A DNA stretch of 64,000 nt, taken from assembly GCA_036227345.1 (NCBI GenBank), contig CP109468.1, forward strand, positions 6,014,001 to 6,078,000. Reading direction: 5' to 3'. This stretch comes from Streptomyces sp. NBC_01463 (GTDB lineage: Bacteria; Actinomycetota; Actinomycetes; Streptomycetales; Streptomycetaceae). The notes below the pieces were generated by a model, which made no database searches, had not been told where the DNA came from, and saw only the letters and a program-made list of their open reading frames with translations. This document shows, piece after piece, positions 35,615-43,837 of the stretch (the stretch's first letter is position 1; each line of letters starts with the position of its first letter). A program made the translations under genes and the position numbers.

Positions 35615-36847
35615 ATGCCTTCCGTACTGCCCGATGGTGAGCCCGTGCCCGACGACGGGGCGCTGCCCCGCCATGCCCTGGAAGGCGCCGCCGACCGCCC
35701 GCTCGGCTTCTATCTGCACGTGCCGTACTGCGCGACCCGCTGCGGCTACTGCGACTTCAACACCTACACCGCGACCGAGCTGCGCGGCTCCGGCGGTGCG
35801 CTGGCCTCCCGCGACAACTACGCCTCCCACCTCATCGGCGAGGTCCGCCAGGCCCGCAAGGTCCTCGGCGACGACCCCCGGCAGGTCCGCACGGTCTTCG
35901 TCGGCGGCGGTACGCCGACGCTGCTGGCCGCCGCCGATCTGGTCCGGATGCTGGCCGCGATCCGCGAGGAGTTCGGGTTCGCGGACGACGCCGAGATCAC
36001 CACCGAGGCGAACCCGGAGTCCGTCGGACCCGCCTATCTCGCGGAGCTGCGCGAGGGCGGCTTCAACCGGATCTCCTTCGGGATGCAGAGCGCCCGGCAG
36101 CACGTCCTGAAGATCCTCGACCGCACCCACACCCCCGGCCGGCCCGAGGCGTGCGTCGCCGAGGCGAGGGCGGCCGGCTTCGAGCACGTCAACCTCGACC
36201 TGATCTACGGCACGCCGGGGGAGTCCGACGACGACTGGCGCGCCTCCCTCGACGCGGCGATCGGTGCCGGCCCCGACCATGTGTCGGCGTACGCCCTGAT
36301 CGTCGAGGAGGGCACCCAGCTGGCCCGCCGGATCAAGCGCGGCGAGATCCCGATGACGGACGACGACGCGCACGCCGACCGCTATCTGATCGCGGACGAG
36401 GCGATGGCCGCGGCCGGCTTCTCCTGGTACGAGGTGTCGAACTGGGCCCGGACCCCCGAGGGCCGCTGCCTGCACAACGAGCTGTACTGGCGCGGGGCGG
36501 ACTGGTGGGGCGCCGGGCCCGGCGCGCACAGCCATGTCGGTGGCGTGCGCTGGTGGAACGTGAAGCACCCCGGGGCGTACGCGCAGGCGCTCGCCGAGCG
36601 GCGCTCGCCGGGTGCGGGGCGCGAGATCCTCTCCGCGGAGGACCGGCGGGTCGAGCGCATCCTGCTGGAGCTGCGGCTCGTCGACGGCTGCCCGCTGTCG
36701 CTGCTCGCCCCTGCGGGGCTGGCGGCGGCGGGGCGGGCCGTGTCGGACGGTCTGCTCGAGCCGGGGCCGTACGGGGAGGGGCGGGCGGTGCTGACGTTGC
36801 GGGGGCGGTTGTTGGCGGATGCGGTGGTGCGGGACCTGGTGGACTGA
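35615..36847 (+). CDS. hemW: HemW-like radical SAM heme chaperone (HemN family)
   Basis: This 410-residue radical SAM protein has the 4Fe-4S motif C39-x3-C43-x2-C46 (YCATRCGYCDFN). It also has VGGGTPTLLAAADLVRM, ITTEANPESVG, RISFGMQSARQHVLKILDRT and the HemN C-terminal domain near WWGAGPGAHSHVGGVRWWNV. HemW is the heme-trafficking relative of coproporphyrinogen III oxidase; the lack of the CPO N-terminal extra motif is typical of it. The ATG follows GACAAT by seven bases, indicating leaderless translation, and the other in-frame ATG lies inside that -10 box. Downstream is a 430-base repeat-rich gap. Confidence 0.9.
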   Translation: MPSVLPDGEPVPDDGALPRHALEGAADRPLGFYLHVPYCATRCGYCDFNTYTATELRGSGGALASRDNYASHLIGEVRQARKVLGDDPRQVRTVFVGGGTPTLLAAADLVRMLAAIREEFGFADDAEITTEANPESVGPAYLAELREGGFNRISFGMQSARQHVLKILDRTHTPGRPEACVAEARAAGFEHVNLDLIYGTPGESDDDWRASLDAAIGAGPDHVSAYALIVEEGTQLARRIKRGEIPMTDDDAHADRYLIADEAMAAAGFSWYEVSNWARTPEGRCLHNELYWRGADWWGAGPGAHSHVGGVRWWNVKHPGAYAQALAERRSPGAGREILSAEDRRVERILLELRLVDGCPLSLLAPAGLAAAGRAVSDGLLEPGPYGEGRAVLTLRGRLLADAVVRDLVD

Positions 36848-36993
36848 GGGGGTGCGGGGCGTCCCTGGGGGTGCCCCCCGGGGAGGGTGCGCCTGAGGGG
36901 TGCCCTCTCGGGGCTGGTGCGCCTGCTGGGTGCCCCCCCTCGGGGCTGGTGCGCCTGCGGCGGGGCTGTTCCCCTCCCCGCCCCTTCCCGTAA

Positions 36994-37037
36994 CCGGGGC
37001 TCCGCCCCGGACCCCGCGCCTCAAACGCCGGCGGGGC
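36994..37037. other. Recurrent Streptomyces intergenic GC element, copy 1
   Basis: CCGGGGCTCCGCCCCGG (a hairpin) is followed by ACCCCGCGCCTCAAACGCCG and GCGGGGCT. Related copies lie at 47086-47123 (opposite orientation) and 55640-55686 in this window. From memory, such modules recur between genes across Streptomyces and are often just called intergenic repeats. The bases from 36848 to 36993 hold only GGTGCGCCTG-type imperfect repeats and no gene. Confidence 0.75.
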
Positions 37038-37092
37038 TGGAAGGGGCTGGAAGGGCGGAGGGGCTTGGTGGGGCGTAGGTGCCAGGTGGGGT

Positions 37093-37312
37093 GGGAAGGC
37101 CCCGCGCCGGGGTCCGTCGTGGGTGGGACAGGGAAGGCCCCGCGCCAGGGTCCGCCTCGTGCGGGAAGGCTACGCGCCAGGGCCCGTCGTGGGTGGGGCA
37201 GGAAGGCCCCGCGCCCGGGGCCGTCGTAGGTGAGGCAGGAAGGCCCCGCGCCCGGGTCCGTCGCACAGTTGGGGCGGGAGGCTACGCGCCCGGGCCCGTC
37301 ATGGGTGGGGCT
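37093..37312. repeat. Tandem repeat array of about 37 bp, six units, overlapping a gene end
   Basis: Units at 37093-37130, 37131-37162, 37163-37200, 37201-37237, 37238-37275 and 37276-37312 share the core GGAAGGCCCCGCGCC then GGGTCCGTCGTGGGTGGGGCA. Units 3 and 6 read GGCTACGCGCC. The last unit runs into the stop codon and last codons of the minus-strand DUF3097 gene, so repeat expansion would change that protein's tail. The remainder of the hemW-to-DUF3097 gap is this array plus the element upstream. Confidence 0.8.
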
Positions 37313-38118
37313 GTTACGAAGTCGATCAGTTCTTCCACCCGGCCCAGCAGTTCCGGCTCCAGGTCCCGGTAGGAGCGGACCGTGGACAGGATGCGCTGCC
37401 AGGCCGCCCCCGTGTTCTCCGGCCAGCCCAGCGAGCGGCACACGCCCGTCTTCCAGTCCTGGCCGCGCGGCACCACCGGCCAGCCGGGGATTCCCACCGA
37501 CGACGGCTTCACCGCCTCCCATACGTCGATGTACGGGTGGCCGACCACCAGCACGTTGCCGTCCGAGATCTGTGCGGCGATCCGGGACTCCTTGGAGCCG
37601 GGGACGAGATGGTCGACCAGCACACCCAGCCGTGCGTCCGGGCCCGGTGAGAACTCGCGCACGATCGCGGGCAGGTCGTCGATGCCCTCCAGGTACTCCA
37701 CGACAACACCCTCGATCCGCAGGTCGTCGCCCCACACCCGCTCCACCAGTTCGGCGTCGTGCCGGCCCTCCACGTAGATCCGGCCGGCCCGCGCCACCCG
37801 GGCCCGCGCCCCGGGCACGGCCACCGAGCCGGAGGCCGTGCGGGCGGGGCGTGCGGGGCCGCCCGCCGACGGGCGTACCAGCGTGACGACCCGGCCCTCC
37901 AGCAGGAAGCCGCGCGGTGCCATCGGGAAGACCCGGTGCTTGCCGAAGCGGTCCTCCAGGGTCACCGTCGGGCCCTCGGCGGTCTTCTCGCACCGGATCA
38001 CCGCACCGCAGAAGCCGGTGGCGACGTCCTCCACGACCAGATCGGGCTCGGCGGACACCTCGGGGGCGGGGGCGGACTTCTTCCACGGCGGGGTCAGGTC
38101 CGGCTGGTAGCTGCGCAT
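37282..38118 (-). CDS. DUF3097 family protein
   Basis: This 278-residue protein is a member of the actinobacterial DUF3097 family, recognised from LTPPWKKSAPAPEVS, ARAGRIYVEGRHDAELVERV (a toprim-like segment), VLVDHLVPGSKESRIAAQIS and GNVLVVGHPYIDVWEAVKPS, with GWPVVPRGQDWKTGVCRSLG. Function is not established; the EGRHDAELVE and DHLVPGSKE segments look Toprim-like, which suggests nucleic-acid work. The ATG is the only sensible one. The C-terminus ends PPMTGPGA and lies within the tandem repeat array. Its upstream neighbour on the same strand is the MBL hydrolase, 25 bases away, so they may be cotranscribed. Confidence 0.85.
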   Translation of the reverse strand: MRSYQPDLTPPWKKSAPAPEVSAEPDLVVEDVATGFCGAVIRCEKTAEGPTVTLEDRFGKHRVFPMAPRGFLLEGRVVTLVRPSAGGPARPARTASGSVAVPGARARVARAGRIYVEGRHDAELVERVWGDDLRIEGVVVEYLEGIDDLPAIVREFSPGPDARLGVLVDHLVPGSKESRIAAQISDGNVLVVGHPYIDVWEAVKPSSVGIPGWPVVPRGQDWKTGVCRSLGWPENTGAAWQRILSTVRSYRDLEPELLGRVEELIDFVTAPPMTGPGA

Positions 38119-38143
38119 CGGATGACGATAAGGCGGGAGCGGC

Positions 38144-38875
38144 TCACGACACGCCGAACCGCGCGGCCAGCCGTTCGCGCTGGGCCCGTACGAACGCGGC
38201 GTCCACCACCGCCCCGTGCCCCGGCACGTACAGCGCGTCCTCGCCGCCCAGCTCCAGCAGCCGGTCCAGTGCCGCGGGCCAGCGGGCCGGGAACGCGTCC
38301 GGGCCCGCCTGCGGTTCGCCGGACTCCTCGACCAGGTCGCCGCAGAACACGATCGCGGGCGAGCCGGCGCCGCCGGGGACCAGCACCGCCAGGTCGTGGC
38401 CGCTGTGCGCCGGACCCGCGTTCACCAGGAGCACCTCGCGCCCGCCGCCCAGATCGAGCGTCCACTCGGCGATCACCTCGTGGCGGGGCGCCACGAGTAC
38501 GTCGGCGGACTCCGCCGCGTCCTGTTCGGGCAGGCCCTGCCGCACCGCGTCGGTGTGGAGTTCGTCCGCCGAGCGCCGCAGCAGATCCGCCGTGCCCCCC
38601 GCGCCGTACACCTGTGTCCCGGCGAAGGCCGCCGTGCCCAGTACGTGATCGAAGTGGGGGTGGCTGAGTGCGATATGCGTCACCCTCCGGCCCAGCAGTG
38701 CCTGCGCCTGTCCGCGCACCTCCACCGCTTCACGCAGTGACGACCCGGTGTCGCAGAGCAGCACTCCGTCCGTCCCGGCCACCAGTGCGACCGTTGCATC
38801 CCACACCGGAAGGCGTCGCCGGCCCACTCCGTGTCCGAGTCGCTCCCAGCCGAACTCTTCCCAAGAGGCGTCCAT
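38144..38875 (-). CDS. MBL-fold metallo-hydrolase
   Basis: This 243-residue metallo-beta-lactamase-fold protein has the zinc motif HPHFDH ([16 protein letters not shown], near residues 72-77), a further [14 protein letters not shown] with the third histidine, [14 protein letters not shown] with the bridging aspartate and VPGHGAVV near the end. Length fits small MBL hydrolases; the substrate is unknown. The ATG has TAGCGT six bases upstream on the minus strand (38882-38887), implying leaderless translation. The gene is divergent from hrcA, so the 185-base gap also holds the heat-shock promoter and CIRCE. Confidence 0.88.
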   Translation of the reverse strand: MDASWEEFGWERLGHGVGRRRLPVWDATVALVAGTDGVLLCDTGSSLREAVEVRGQAQALLGRRVTHIALSHPHFDHVLGTAAFAGTQVYGAGGTADLLRRSADELHTDAVRQGLPEQDAAESADVLVAPRHEVIAEWTLDLGGGREVLLVNAGPAHSGHDLAVLVPGGAGSPAIVFCGDLVEESGEPQAGPDAFPARWPAALDRLLELGGEDALYVPGHGAVVDAAFVRAQRERLAARFGVS

Positions 38876-38932
38876 ACGACGACGCTATCGGCAACGACCT
38901 GCGCAGTCTCGCGGTAGCGTGGCCGGTCGCCC

Positions 38933-38963
38933 TTGCTAGGGGGCTACCCCGTCGCCGTACACT
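38933..38963 (+). promoter_or_regulatory. Probable hrcA-dnaJ promoter
   Basis: TTGCTA (38933-38938) and TACACT (38958-38963) are 19 bases apart, with the transcription start expected near 38970, just before the CIRCE operator. Confidence 0.5.
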
Positions 38964-38976
38964 GACCGGGGGATTG

Positions 38977-39003
38977 CTGGCACTCGTACGCACAGAGTGC
39001 CAG
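38977..39003 (+). promoter_or_regulatory. CIRCE operator for HrcA
   Basis: CTGGCACTC, a 9-base spacer (gtacgcaca) and GAGTGCCAG form a perfect inverted repeat matching the GCACTC-N9-GAGTGC core of CIRCE; the outer bases are CTG/CAG instead of the usual TTA/TAA. It lies 57 bases before hrcA, in the position where HrcA would block transcription of its own operon. Confidence 0.92.
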
Positions 39004-39060
39004 GGACGGTCCCGGGAACGGCCCGAGAACCACCGAGGTACACAGCTGGAGGTGTGCGCG

Positions 39061-40077
39061 ATGCTCAGCGAACGCAGACTCGAAGTGCTGCGCGCCATCG
39101 TCCAGGACTATGTCGGCACCGAGGAGCCCGTCGGCTCCAAGGCGCTCACCGAGCGGCACAAGCTGGGGGTCTCCCCGGCCACCGTCCGCAACGACATGGC
39201 GGTGCTGGAGGACGAGGGCTTCATCGCCCAGCCGCACACCAGCGCGGGACGCATCCCGACGGACAAGGGTTACCGGCTCTTCGTCGACAGGCTCGCGGGC
39301 GTCAAGCCCCTGTCGTCGCCGGAGCGCCGTGCCATTCAGAATTTCCTCGACGGCGCGGTCGACCTCGACGACGTCGTGGGACGGACCGTACGGCTGCTCG
39401 CGCAGCTGACCCGGCAGGTCGCCGTCGTGCAGTACCCCTCGCTGACCCGCTCGACGGTGCGGCACGTGGAACTGCTGTCCCTGGCCCCCGCCCGGCTGAT
39501 GCTCGTACTGATCACGGACACCGGCCGGGTCGAACAGCGGCTGGTCGACTGCCCCGCACCCTTCGGCGAGACCTCCGTCGCCGATCTGCGGGCCCGGCTC
39601 AACAGCCGGGTGGTGGGACGCCGGTTCGCCGACGTCCCGCAACTGGTGCAGGACCTGCCGGAATCCTTCGAGAGCGAGGACCGGGGAACCGTGTCCACCG
39701 TGCTCTCGATCCTGCTCGAAACCCTCGTCGAGGAGACGGAGGAGCGGCTGATGATCGGCGGCACCTCCAACCTCACCCGCTTCGGACACGACTTCCCGGT
39801 GATGATCCGGCCGGTGCTGGAGGCACTGGAGGAGCAGGTCGTGCTGCTGAAGCTGCTCGGCGAGGCCAAGGACTCGGGCATGACCGTACGTATCGGGCAC
39901 GAGAACGCCCACGAGGGGCTCAACTCCACGTCCGTCGTCGCGGTCGGCTACGGTTCGGGCGACGAGGCAGTCGCCAAACTCGGCGTGGTCGGACCGACCC
40001 GCATGGACTACCCCGGAACGATGGGAGCGGTACGCGCAGTGGCACGTTACGTCGGACAGATCCTGGCGGAGTCGTAA
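39061..40077 (+). CDS. hrcA: Heat-inducible transcriptional repressor HrcA
   Basis: This 338-residue repressor binds CIRCE elements and is inactivated on heat shock through GroEL. It starts [18 protein letters not shown] with the winged-helix motif [20 protein letters not shown] and [19 protein letters not shown], followed by the HrcA domain with [17 protein letters not shown] and [16 protein letters not shown] seven bases upstream fixes the start. It directly abuts dnaJ: its stop TAA at 40075-40077 is followed by the GTG of dnaJ, so the two are one operon. The CIRCE and promoter upstream provide autoregulation. Confidence 0.97.
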   Translation: MLSERRLEVLRAIVQDYVGTEEPVGSKALTERHKLGVSPATVRNDMAVLEDEGFIAQPHTSAGRIPTDKGYRLFVDRLAGVKPLSSPERRAIQNFLDGAVDLDDVVGRTVRLLAQLTRQVAVVQYPSLTRSTVRHVELLSLAPARLMLVLITDTGRVEQRLVDCPAPFGETSVADLRARLNSRVVGRRFADVPQLVQDLPESFESEDRGTVSTVLSILLETLVEETEERLMIGGTSNLTRFGHDFPVMIRPVLEALEEQVVLLKLLGEAKDSGMTVRIGHENAHEGLNSTSVVAVGYGSGDEAVAKLGVVGPTRMDYPGTMGAVRAVARYVGQILAES

Positions 40078-41214
40078 GTGGCCACGGACTACTACGCCGT
40101 ACTCGGCGTGCGCCGCGACGCTTCGCAGGACGAGATCAAGAAGGCTTTCCGGAGGCTCGCCCGCGAGCTGCACCCGGATGTGAACCCCGATCCGAAGACC
40201 CAGGAGCGGTTCAAGGAGATCAACGCCGCTTACGAGGTGTTGTCGGACGCCCAGAAGAAGCAGGTCTACGACCTCGGCGGCGACCCGCTGTCCGCCTCCG
40301 GCGGAGGTGGCGCGGGCGGATTCGGACAGGGCGGCTTCGGCAACTTCTCCGACATCATGGACGCGTTCTTCGGCACGGCGTCGCAGCGCGGACCCCGTTC
40401 GCGCACCCGGCGCGGCCAGGACGCCATGATCCGGCTGGAGATCGACCTCTCCGAGGCGGCCTTCGGCACGACCAAGGACATCCAGGTCGACACGGCCGTC
40501 GTCTGTACGACCTGCAACGGCGAGGGCGCCGCGCCCGGCACCTCCGCCCAGACGTGTGACATGTGCCGCGGCCGCGGCGAGGTCTCCCAGGTCACCCGGT
40601 CGTTCCTCGGCCAGGTCATGACCTCGCGGCCCTGCCCGCAGTGCCAGGGCTTCGGCACGGTCGTGCCGACCCCCTGCCCGGAGTGCGCCGGCGACGGCCG
40701 CATCCGGTCGAGGCGCACGCTCACCGTGAAGATCCCTGCGGGTGTCGACAACGGCACCCGCATCCAGCTCGCGGGCGAGGGCGAGGTCGGCCCCGGCGGC
40801 GGCCCGGCCGGTGATCTCTACGTCGAGATCCACGAGCTGCCGCACGCCGTGTTCCAGCGGCGCGGTGACGATCTGCACTGCACGGTCACCATCCCCATGA
40901 CGGCGGCGGCCCTCGGCACCAAGGTGCCGCTGGAGACGCTCGACGGACTGGAGGAGGTCGACATCCGGCCGGGCACCCAGTCCGGCCAGTCCGTCCCGCT
41001 GCACGGGCGCGGCATCACGCACCTGCGCGGCGGCGGGCGCGGCGACCTGATCGTGCACGTCGAGGTGATGACCCCGACGAAGATGGACCCCGAGCAGGAG
41101 CGCCTGCTGCGCGAGCTGTCGAAACTGCGCGGCGAGGAGCGGCCCACCGGCCAGTTCCAGCCCGGGCAGCAGGGGCTGTTCTCGCGCCTGAAGGACGCGT
41201 TCAACGGCCGCTAG
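40078..41214 (+). CDS. dnaJ: Chaperone DnaJ (HrcA-linked, DnaJ2-type)
   Basis: This 378-residue co-chaperone stimulates DnaK ATPase. The J-domain is at residues 2-68 with HPD in RELHPDVNPDPKTQERFKE, then a Gly/Phe-rich region (GGGAGGFGQGGFGNFSD). Four zinc-binding CxxCxGxG-type repeats follow (CTTCNGEG, CDMCRGRG, CPQCQGFG, CPECAGDG), and then the C-terminal substrate-binding domains. In Streptomyces this is the second dnaJ, distinct from the one in dnaK-grpE-dnaJ. The GTG start immediately follows the hrcA stop, so translation is coupled. A hairpin follows the stop by 18 bases. Confidence 0.96.
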   Translation: MATDYYAVLGVRRDASQDEIKKAFRRLARELHPDVNPDPKTQERFKEINAAYEVLSDAQKKQVYDLGGDPLSASGGGGAGGFGQGGFGNFSDIMDAFFGTASQRGPRSRTRRGQDAMIRLEIDLSEAAFGTTKDIQVDTAVVCTTCNGEGAAPGTSAQTCDMCRGRGEVSQVTRSFLGQVMTSRPCPQCQGFGTVVPTPCPECAGDGRIRSRRTLTVKIPAGVDNGTRIQLAGEGEVGPGGGPAGDLYVEIHELPHAVFQRRGDDLHCTVTIPMTAAALGTKVPLETLDGLEEVDIRPGTQSGQSVPLHGRGITHLRGGGRGDLIVHVEVMTPTKMDPEQERLLRELSKLRGEERPTGQFQPGQQGLFSRLKDAFNGR

Positions 41215-41232
41215 AGCCGCACGCCGATGTCG

Positions 41233-41257
41233 TACGGGCCCGGATTCCGGGCCCGTA
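41233..41257 (+). terminator. Terminator after dnaJ
   Basis: TACGGGCCCGG and CCGGGCCCGTA form an 11-bp perfect stem with loop ATT, 18 bases after the dnaJ stop. The following 70 bases contain only the upstream region of the next gene. Confidence 0.8.
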
Positions 41258-41327
41258 CCGCATTGCGGACAAAACGTGTCAGTGGGGTGCGCATCACCGG
41301 ACACGGGAGACATGACACGATGCGGTC

Positions 41328-42401
41328 ATGTCATCCGCGTTGACCGATCTCTGCCGGTATCCGATCGTGCAGGCCCCGATGGCGGGCGGAACCTCCTGTC
41401 CGCAGCTCGTCGCGGCCGTCGCCGAGGCCGGCGGACTCGGCTTCCTGGCCGCCGGGTACAAGACGACGGACGGCATGTACAACGAGGTCAAACAGGTGCG
41501 CGGGCTCACCGGTCAGCCCTTCGGCGTCAATCTCTTCATGCCGCAGCCGAACCTCGCCGACCCGGCCGCGGTCGACGTGTACCGGCACCAGCTCGCGGGC
41601 GAGACCTCCTGGTACGAGACCCCGCTCGGCGACACCGACACCGGCGGCGACGACGGCTACGAGGCCAAGCTCGCCATCCTGCTGGAGGACCCCGTCCCGG
41701 TGGTCTCCTTCACCTTCGGCTGCCCCTCCCGCGACACCCTCGACGCGTTCGCCGCGGTGGGCACGTACACCGTCGTCACGGTCACCTCGCCCGAGGAGGC
41801 GCAGGCCGCCCAGTGGGCGGGCGCCGACGCCGTCTGCGCCCAGGGCGTCGAGGCGGGCGGCCACCAGGCCACGTTCCGCGACGACCCGCAGACCGACGGC
41901 TCCGGCACCGGGCTGCTCTGCCTGGTGGCCCAGGTGCGCGAGACCGTGCAGATACCGGTCATCGCCGCCGGCGGGCTGATGCGCGGCTCCCAGATCGCCG
42001 CGGTGCTCGCGGCGGGCGCCGACGCCGCCCAGCTCGGCACCGCCTTCCTGGCCTGCCCCGAGTCGGGCGCCCATCTGCTGCACAAACAGGCCCTGACCAA
42101 CCCGCTGTTCGTCCGCACCACCCTGACCCGGGCGTTCTCCGGACGCCCGGCCCGCGGCCTGGTCAACCGCTTCGTACGCGAGCACGGGCCGTACGCCCCC
42201 GCCGCCTACCCCCAGGTGCACCATCTGACGTCCGCGCTGCGCAAGGCGGCGGCCAAGGCCGGGGACGCGCAGGGCATGGCACTGTGGGCGGGGCAGGGAC
42301 ACCGGATGGCGCGCGAGCTGCCCGCCGGCCGGCTGGTCAGACTGCTCGCCGAGGAACTGGACGCCGCACGGACGGCAGTGAGCACGAGGAGTACACAGTG
42401 A
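41328..42401 (+). CDS. Nitronate monooxygenase-like flavoprotein
   Basis: This 357-residue TIM-barrel flavoprotein belongs to the 2-nitropropane dioxygenase / nitronate monooxygenase family. It shows YPIVQAPMAGGTSCPQLVAA at the start, the FMN-binding run VEAGGHQATFRDD with IPVIAAGGLMRG and AAQLGTAFLACPES at the phosphate-binding end. It oxidises alkyl nitronates in the cytoplasm, although related enzymes include enoyl-ACP reductase FabK. The ATG is the best start; a strong Shine-Dalgarno is not seen and CACGAT lies six bases upstream. The stop codon overlaps the rsmE GTG by four bases (GTGA), so both are coupled. Confidence 0.88.
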   Translation: MSSALTDLCRYPIVQAPMAGGTSCPQLVAAVAEAGGLGFLAAGYKTTDGMYNEVKQVRGLTGQPFGVNLFMPQPNLADPAAVDVYRHQLAGETSWYETPLGDTDTGGDDGYEAKLAILLEDPVPVVSFTFGCPSRDTLDAFAAVGTYTVVTVTSPEEAQAAQWAGADAVCAQGVEAGGHQATFRDDPQTDGSGTGLLCLVAQVRETVQIPVIAAGGLMRGSQIAAVLAAGADAAQLGTAFLACPESGAHLLHKQALTNPLFVRTTLTRAFSGRPARGLVNRFVREHGPYAPAAYPQVHHLTSALRKAAAKAGDAQGMALWAGQGHRMARELPAGRLVRLLAEELDAARTAVSTRSTQ

Positions 42402-43144
42402 CGGCACCCGTCTTCGTCGTCGACCGGATGCCGCAGGGGCCGGACTTCGTCCTGGAAGGGCCCGAGGGGCGGCACGCCGTCTCCGTGAAACGCCTGCGCG
42501 CCGGTGAGGACGTCGTCCTGACGGACGGCCAGGGGCACTGGGCGGAGGGCGTCGTGAGCGCCGCCGAGGGCAAGGACCGGCTGGTGGTCACCGGTCTGGA
42601 GTCCGTCCACGAGGAGCCCCGGCCCGGCATCCGCATCACCGTCGTCCAGGCGCTGCCCAAGGGCGACCGGGGCGAGCTCGCCGTCGAGACGATGACGGAG
42701 ACCGGCGTCGACGCGATCGTGCCGTGGCAGGCGGCCCGCTGCATCACCCAGTGGAAGGGCGACCGCGGCCTCAAGTCCCTGACGAAATGGCGCAGTACGG
42801 CCCGTGAGGCCGGCAAGCAGTCCCGCCGGGTGCGCTTCCCGGAGGTGGCGGACGCGCTCACGACGAAGCAGGTTGCCGCACTTCTGGCCACAGCCGACTT
42901 CGCGGCCGTCCTGCACGAGGACCGCGACCACGACAGCGAGCCGCTGGCCACCGTCCCCCTGCCCGACAAGGGCGAGATCCTGCTGGTCGTCGGCCCCGAA
43001 GGCGGCGTCTCACCGGATGAGTTGGCCGTCTTCGCGGCTGCGGGGGCGCGCACCTGCCGGCTCGGGCCGACGGTCCTGCGCACCTCCACCGCCGGCACGG
43101 CGGCGACCGCGCTGCTGCTGGGGCGCACGGGCCGCTGGTCGTAA
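42398..43144 (+). CDS. rsmE: 16S rRNA (uracil-1498-N3)-methyltransferase
   Basis: This 248-residue SPOUT methyltransferase modifies U1498 in 16S rRNA using S-adenosylmethionine. Its N-terminal PUA-like domain (RHAVSVKRLRAGEDVVLTDG) and the trefoil knot region with ILLVVGPEGGVSPDELAVFA, GPTVLRTSTAGTAATALL are family signatures. Length is normal. The GTG start overlaps the preceding gene's TGA and has GAGGAG about eight bases upstream. It ends shortly before the lipoprotein gene with a 72-base gap. Confidence 0.94.
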   Translation: MTAPVFVVDRMPQGPDFVLEGPEGRHAVSVKRLRAGEDVVLTDGQGHWAEGVVSAAEGKDRLVVTGLESVHEEPRPGIRITVVQALPKGDRGELAVETMTETGVDAIVPWQAARCITQWKGDRGLKSLTKWRSTAREAGKQSRRVRFPEVADALTTKQVAALLATADFAAVLHEDRDHDSEPLATVPLPDKGEILLVVGPEGGVSPDELAVFAAAGARTCRLGPTVLRTSTAGTAATALLLGRTGRWS

Positions 43145-43216
43145 CCCCGTTCACCCGGGGCGGTTGTGGCCGCAAGCGGTCTACCGTTCCGTCAGGAGCG
43201 GTGGGAAGCTGCCCGT

Positions 43217-43768
43217 ATGGGGACATCAAGGGCATGGGGCCGTCGAACGGCCCGCCGCTTTCCGGCCGCGCTCTGCCTCGCGGCCACCGCCGTCGTGGGC
43301 CTCGCCGCCTGCGAGCCCGTCGACGGGCTGAACACCGCGTCCATCGCCGTGACCACCGACCGCACCGGCACCCGCGCCCTGGAGCACGAAGGCGTCGACG
43401 TGCGCTGGCTGACGTGCACGGCGCGCACCGGCGAGGAAGGCGCGGCGAAATCCTCCGCCCGGGCCGCTTCGCCCACCGCCTCCACCCGCCGCATCGCCGA
43501 CGTCGACTGCGACGGCAAGACGAAGAGCGGCCAGGACATCACGATCAACGGCCAGGTGCGGCAGGCAGTTGACGGCCGGTGCGTGCGCGGCGACCTGACC
43601 GCGAAGGCGGGCGGCCGGACCGTCTTCCGGGCCACCCTGCTCGGCAACTGCGACGCACCGCCCTCGACCCCCGCCCCGGACGACGGCGGCGGCAGCGGCG
43701 GCGGGGGAGGGGCCCGGCCGGCCGTCACCGTGACCGTCACGGTCACCGAATACCCCCAGGGCAAGTGA
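43217..43768 (+). CDS. Secreted lipoprotein of unknown function
   Basis: This 183-residue product has a basic N-terminus (MGTSRAWGRRTARRF), a hydrophobic core and a lipobox LAAC (VVGLAACEPVDG), so it should be lipid-modified and anchored outside. The mature part has several cysteines (for example WLTCTARTG, DVDCDGK, DGRCVRGD, GNCDAPP) that could form disulfides, and a Gly/Ser/Pro-rich tail. No domain is recognised. The ATG follows GGTGGGAAG; a GTG or ATG 51 bases earlier is less suitable. It sits between rsmE and the tricorn protease gene on the same strand. Confidence 0.8.
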   Translation: MGTSRAWGRRTARRFPAALCLAATAVVGLAACEPVDGLNTASIAVTTDRTGTRALEHEGVDVRWLTCTARTGEEGAAKSSARAASPTASTRRIADVDCDGKTKSGQDITINGQVRQAVDGRCVRGDLTAKAGGRTVFRATLLGNCDAPPSTPAPDDGGGSGGGGGARPAVTVTVTVTEYPQGK

Positions 43769-43837
43769 CCCGGCCGGACGGTCGGACTCCGGCCAACCCC
43801 GTTCCACCAGGCACGGCGGCGGCCTAGGGTGATCGAT

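Noticed and set aside
43829..43837. Tricorn start at the upstream in-frame GTG
   Set aside because: That GTG overlaps the TAGGGT -10 box, so the transcript cannot include it; the GTG nine bases later is used.
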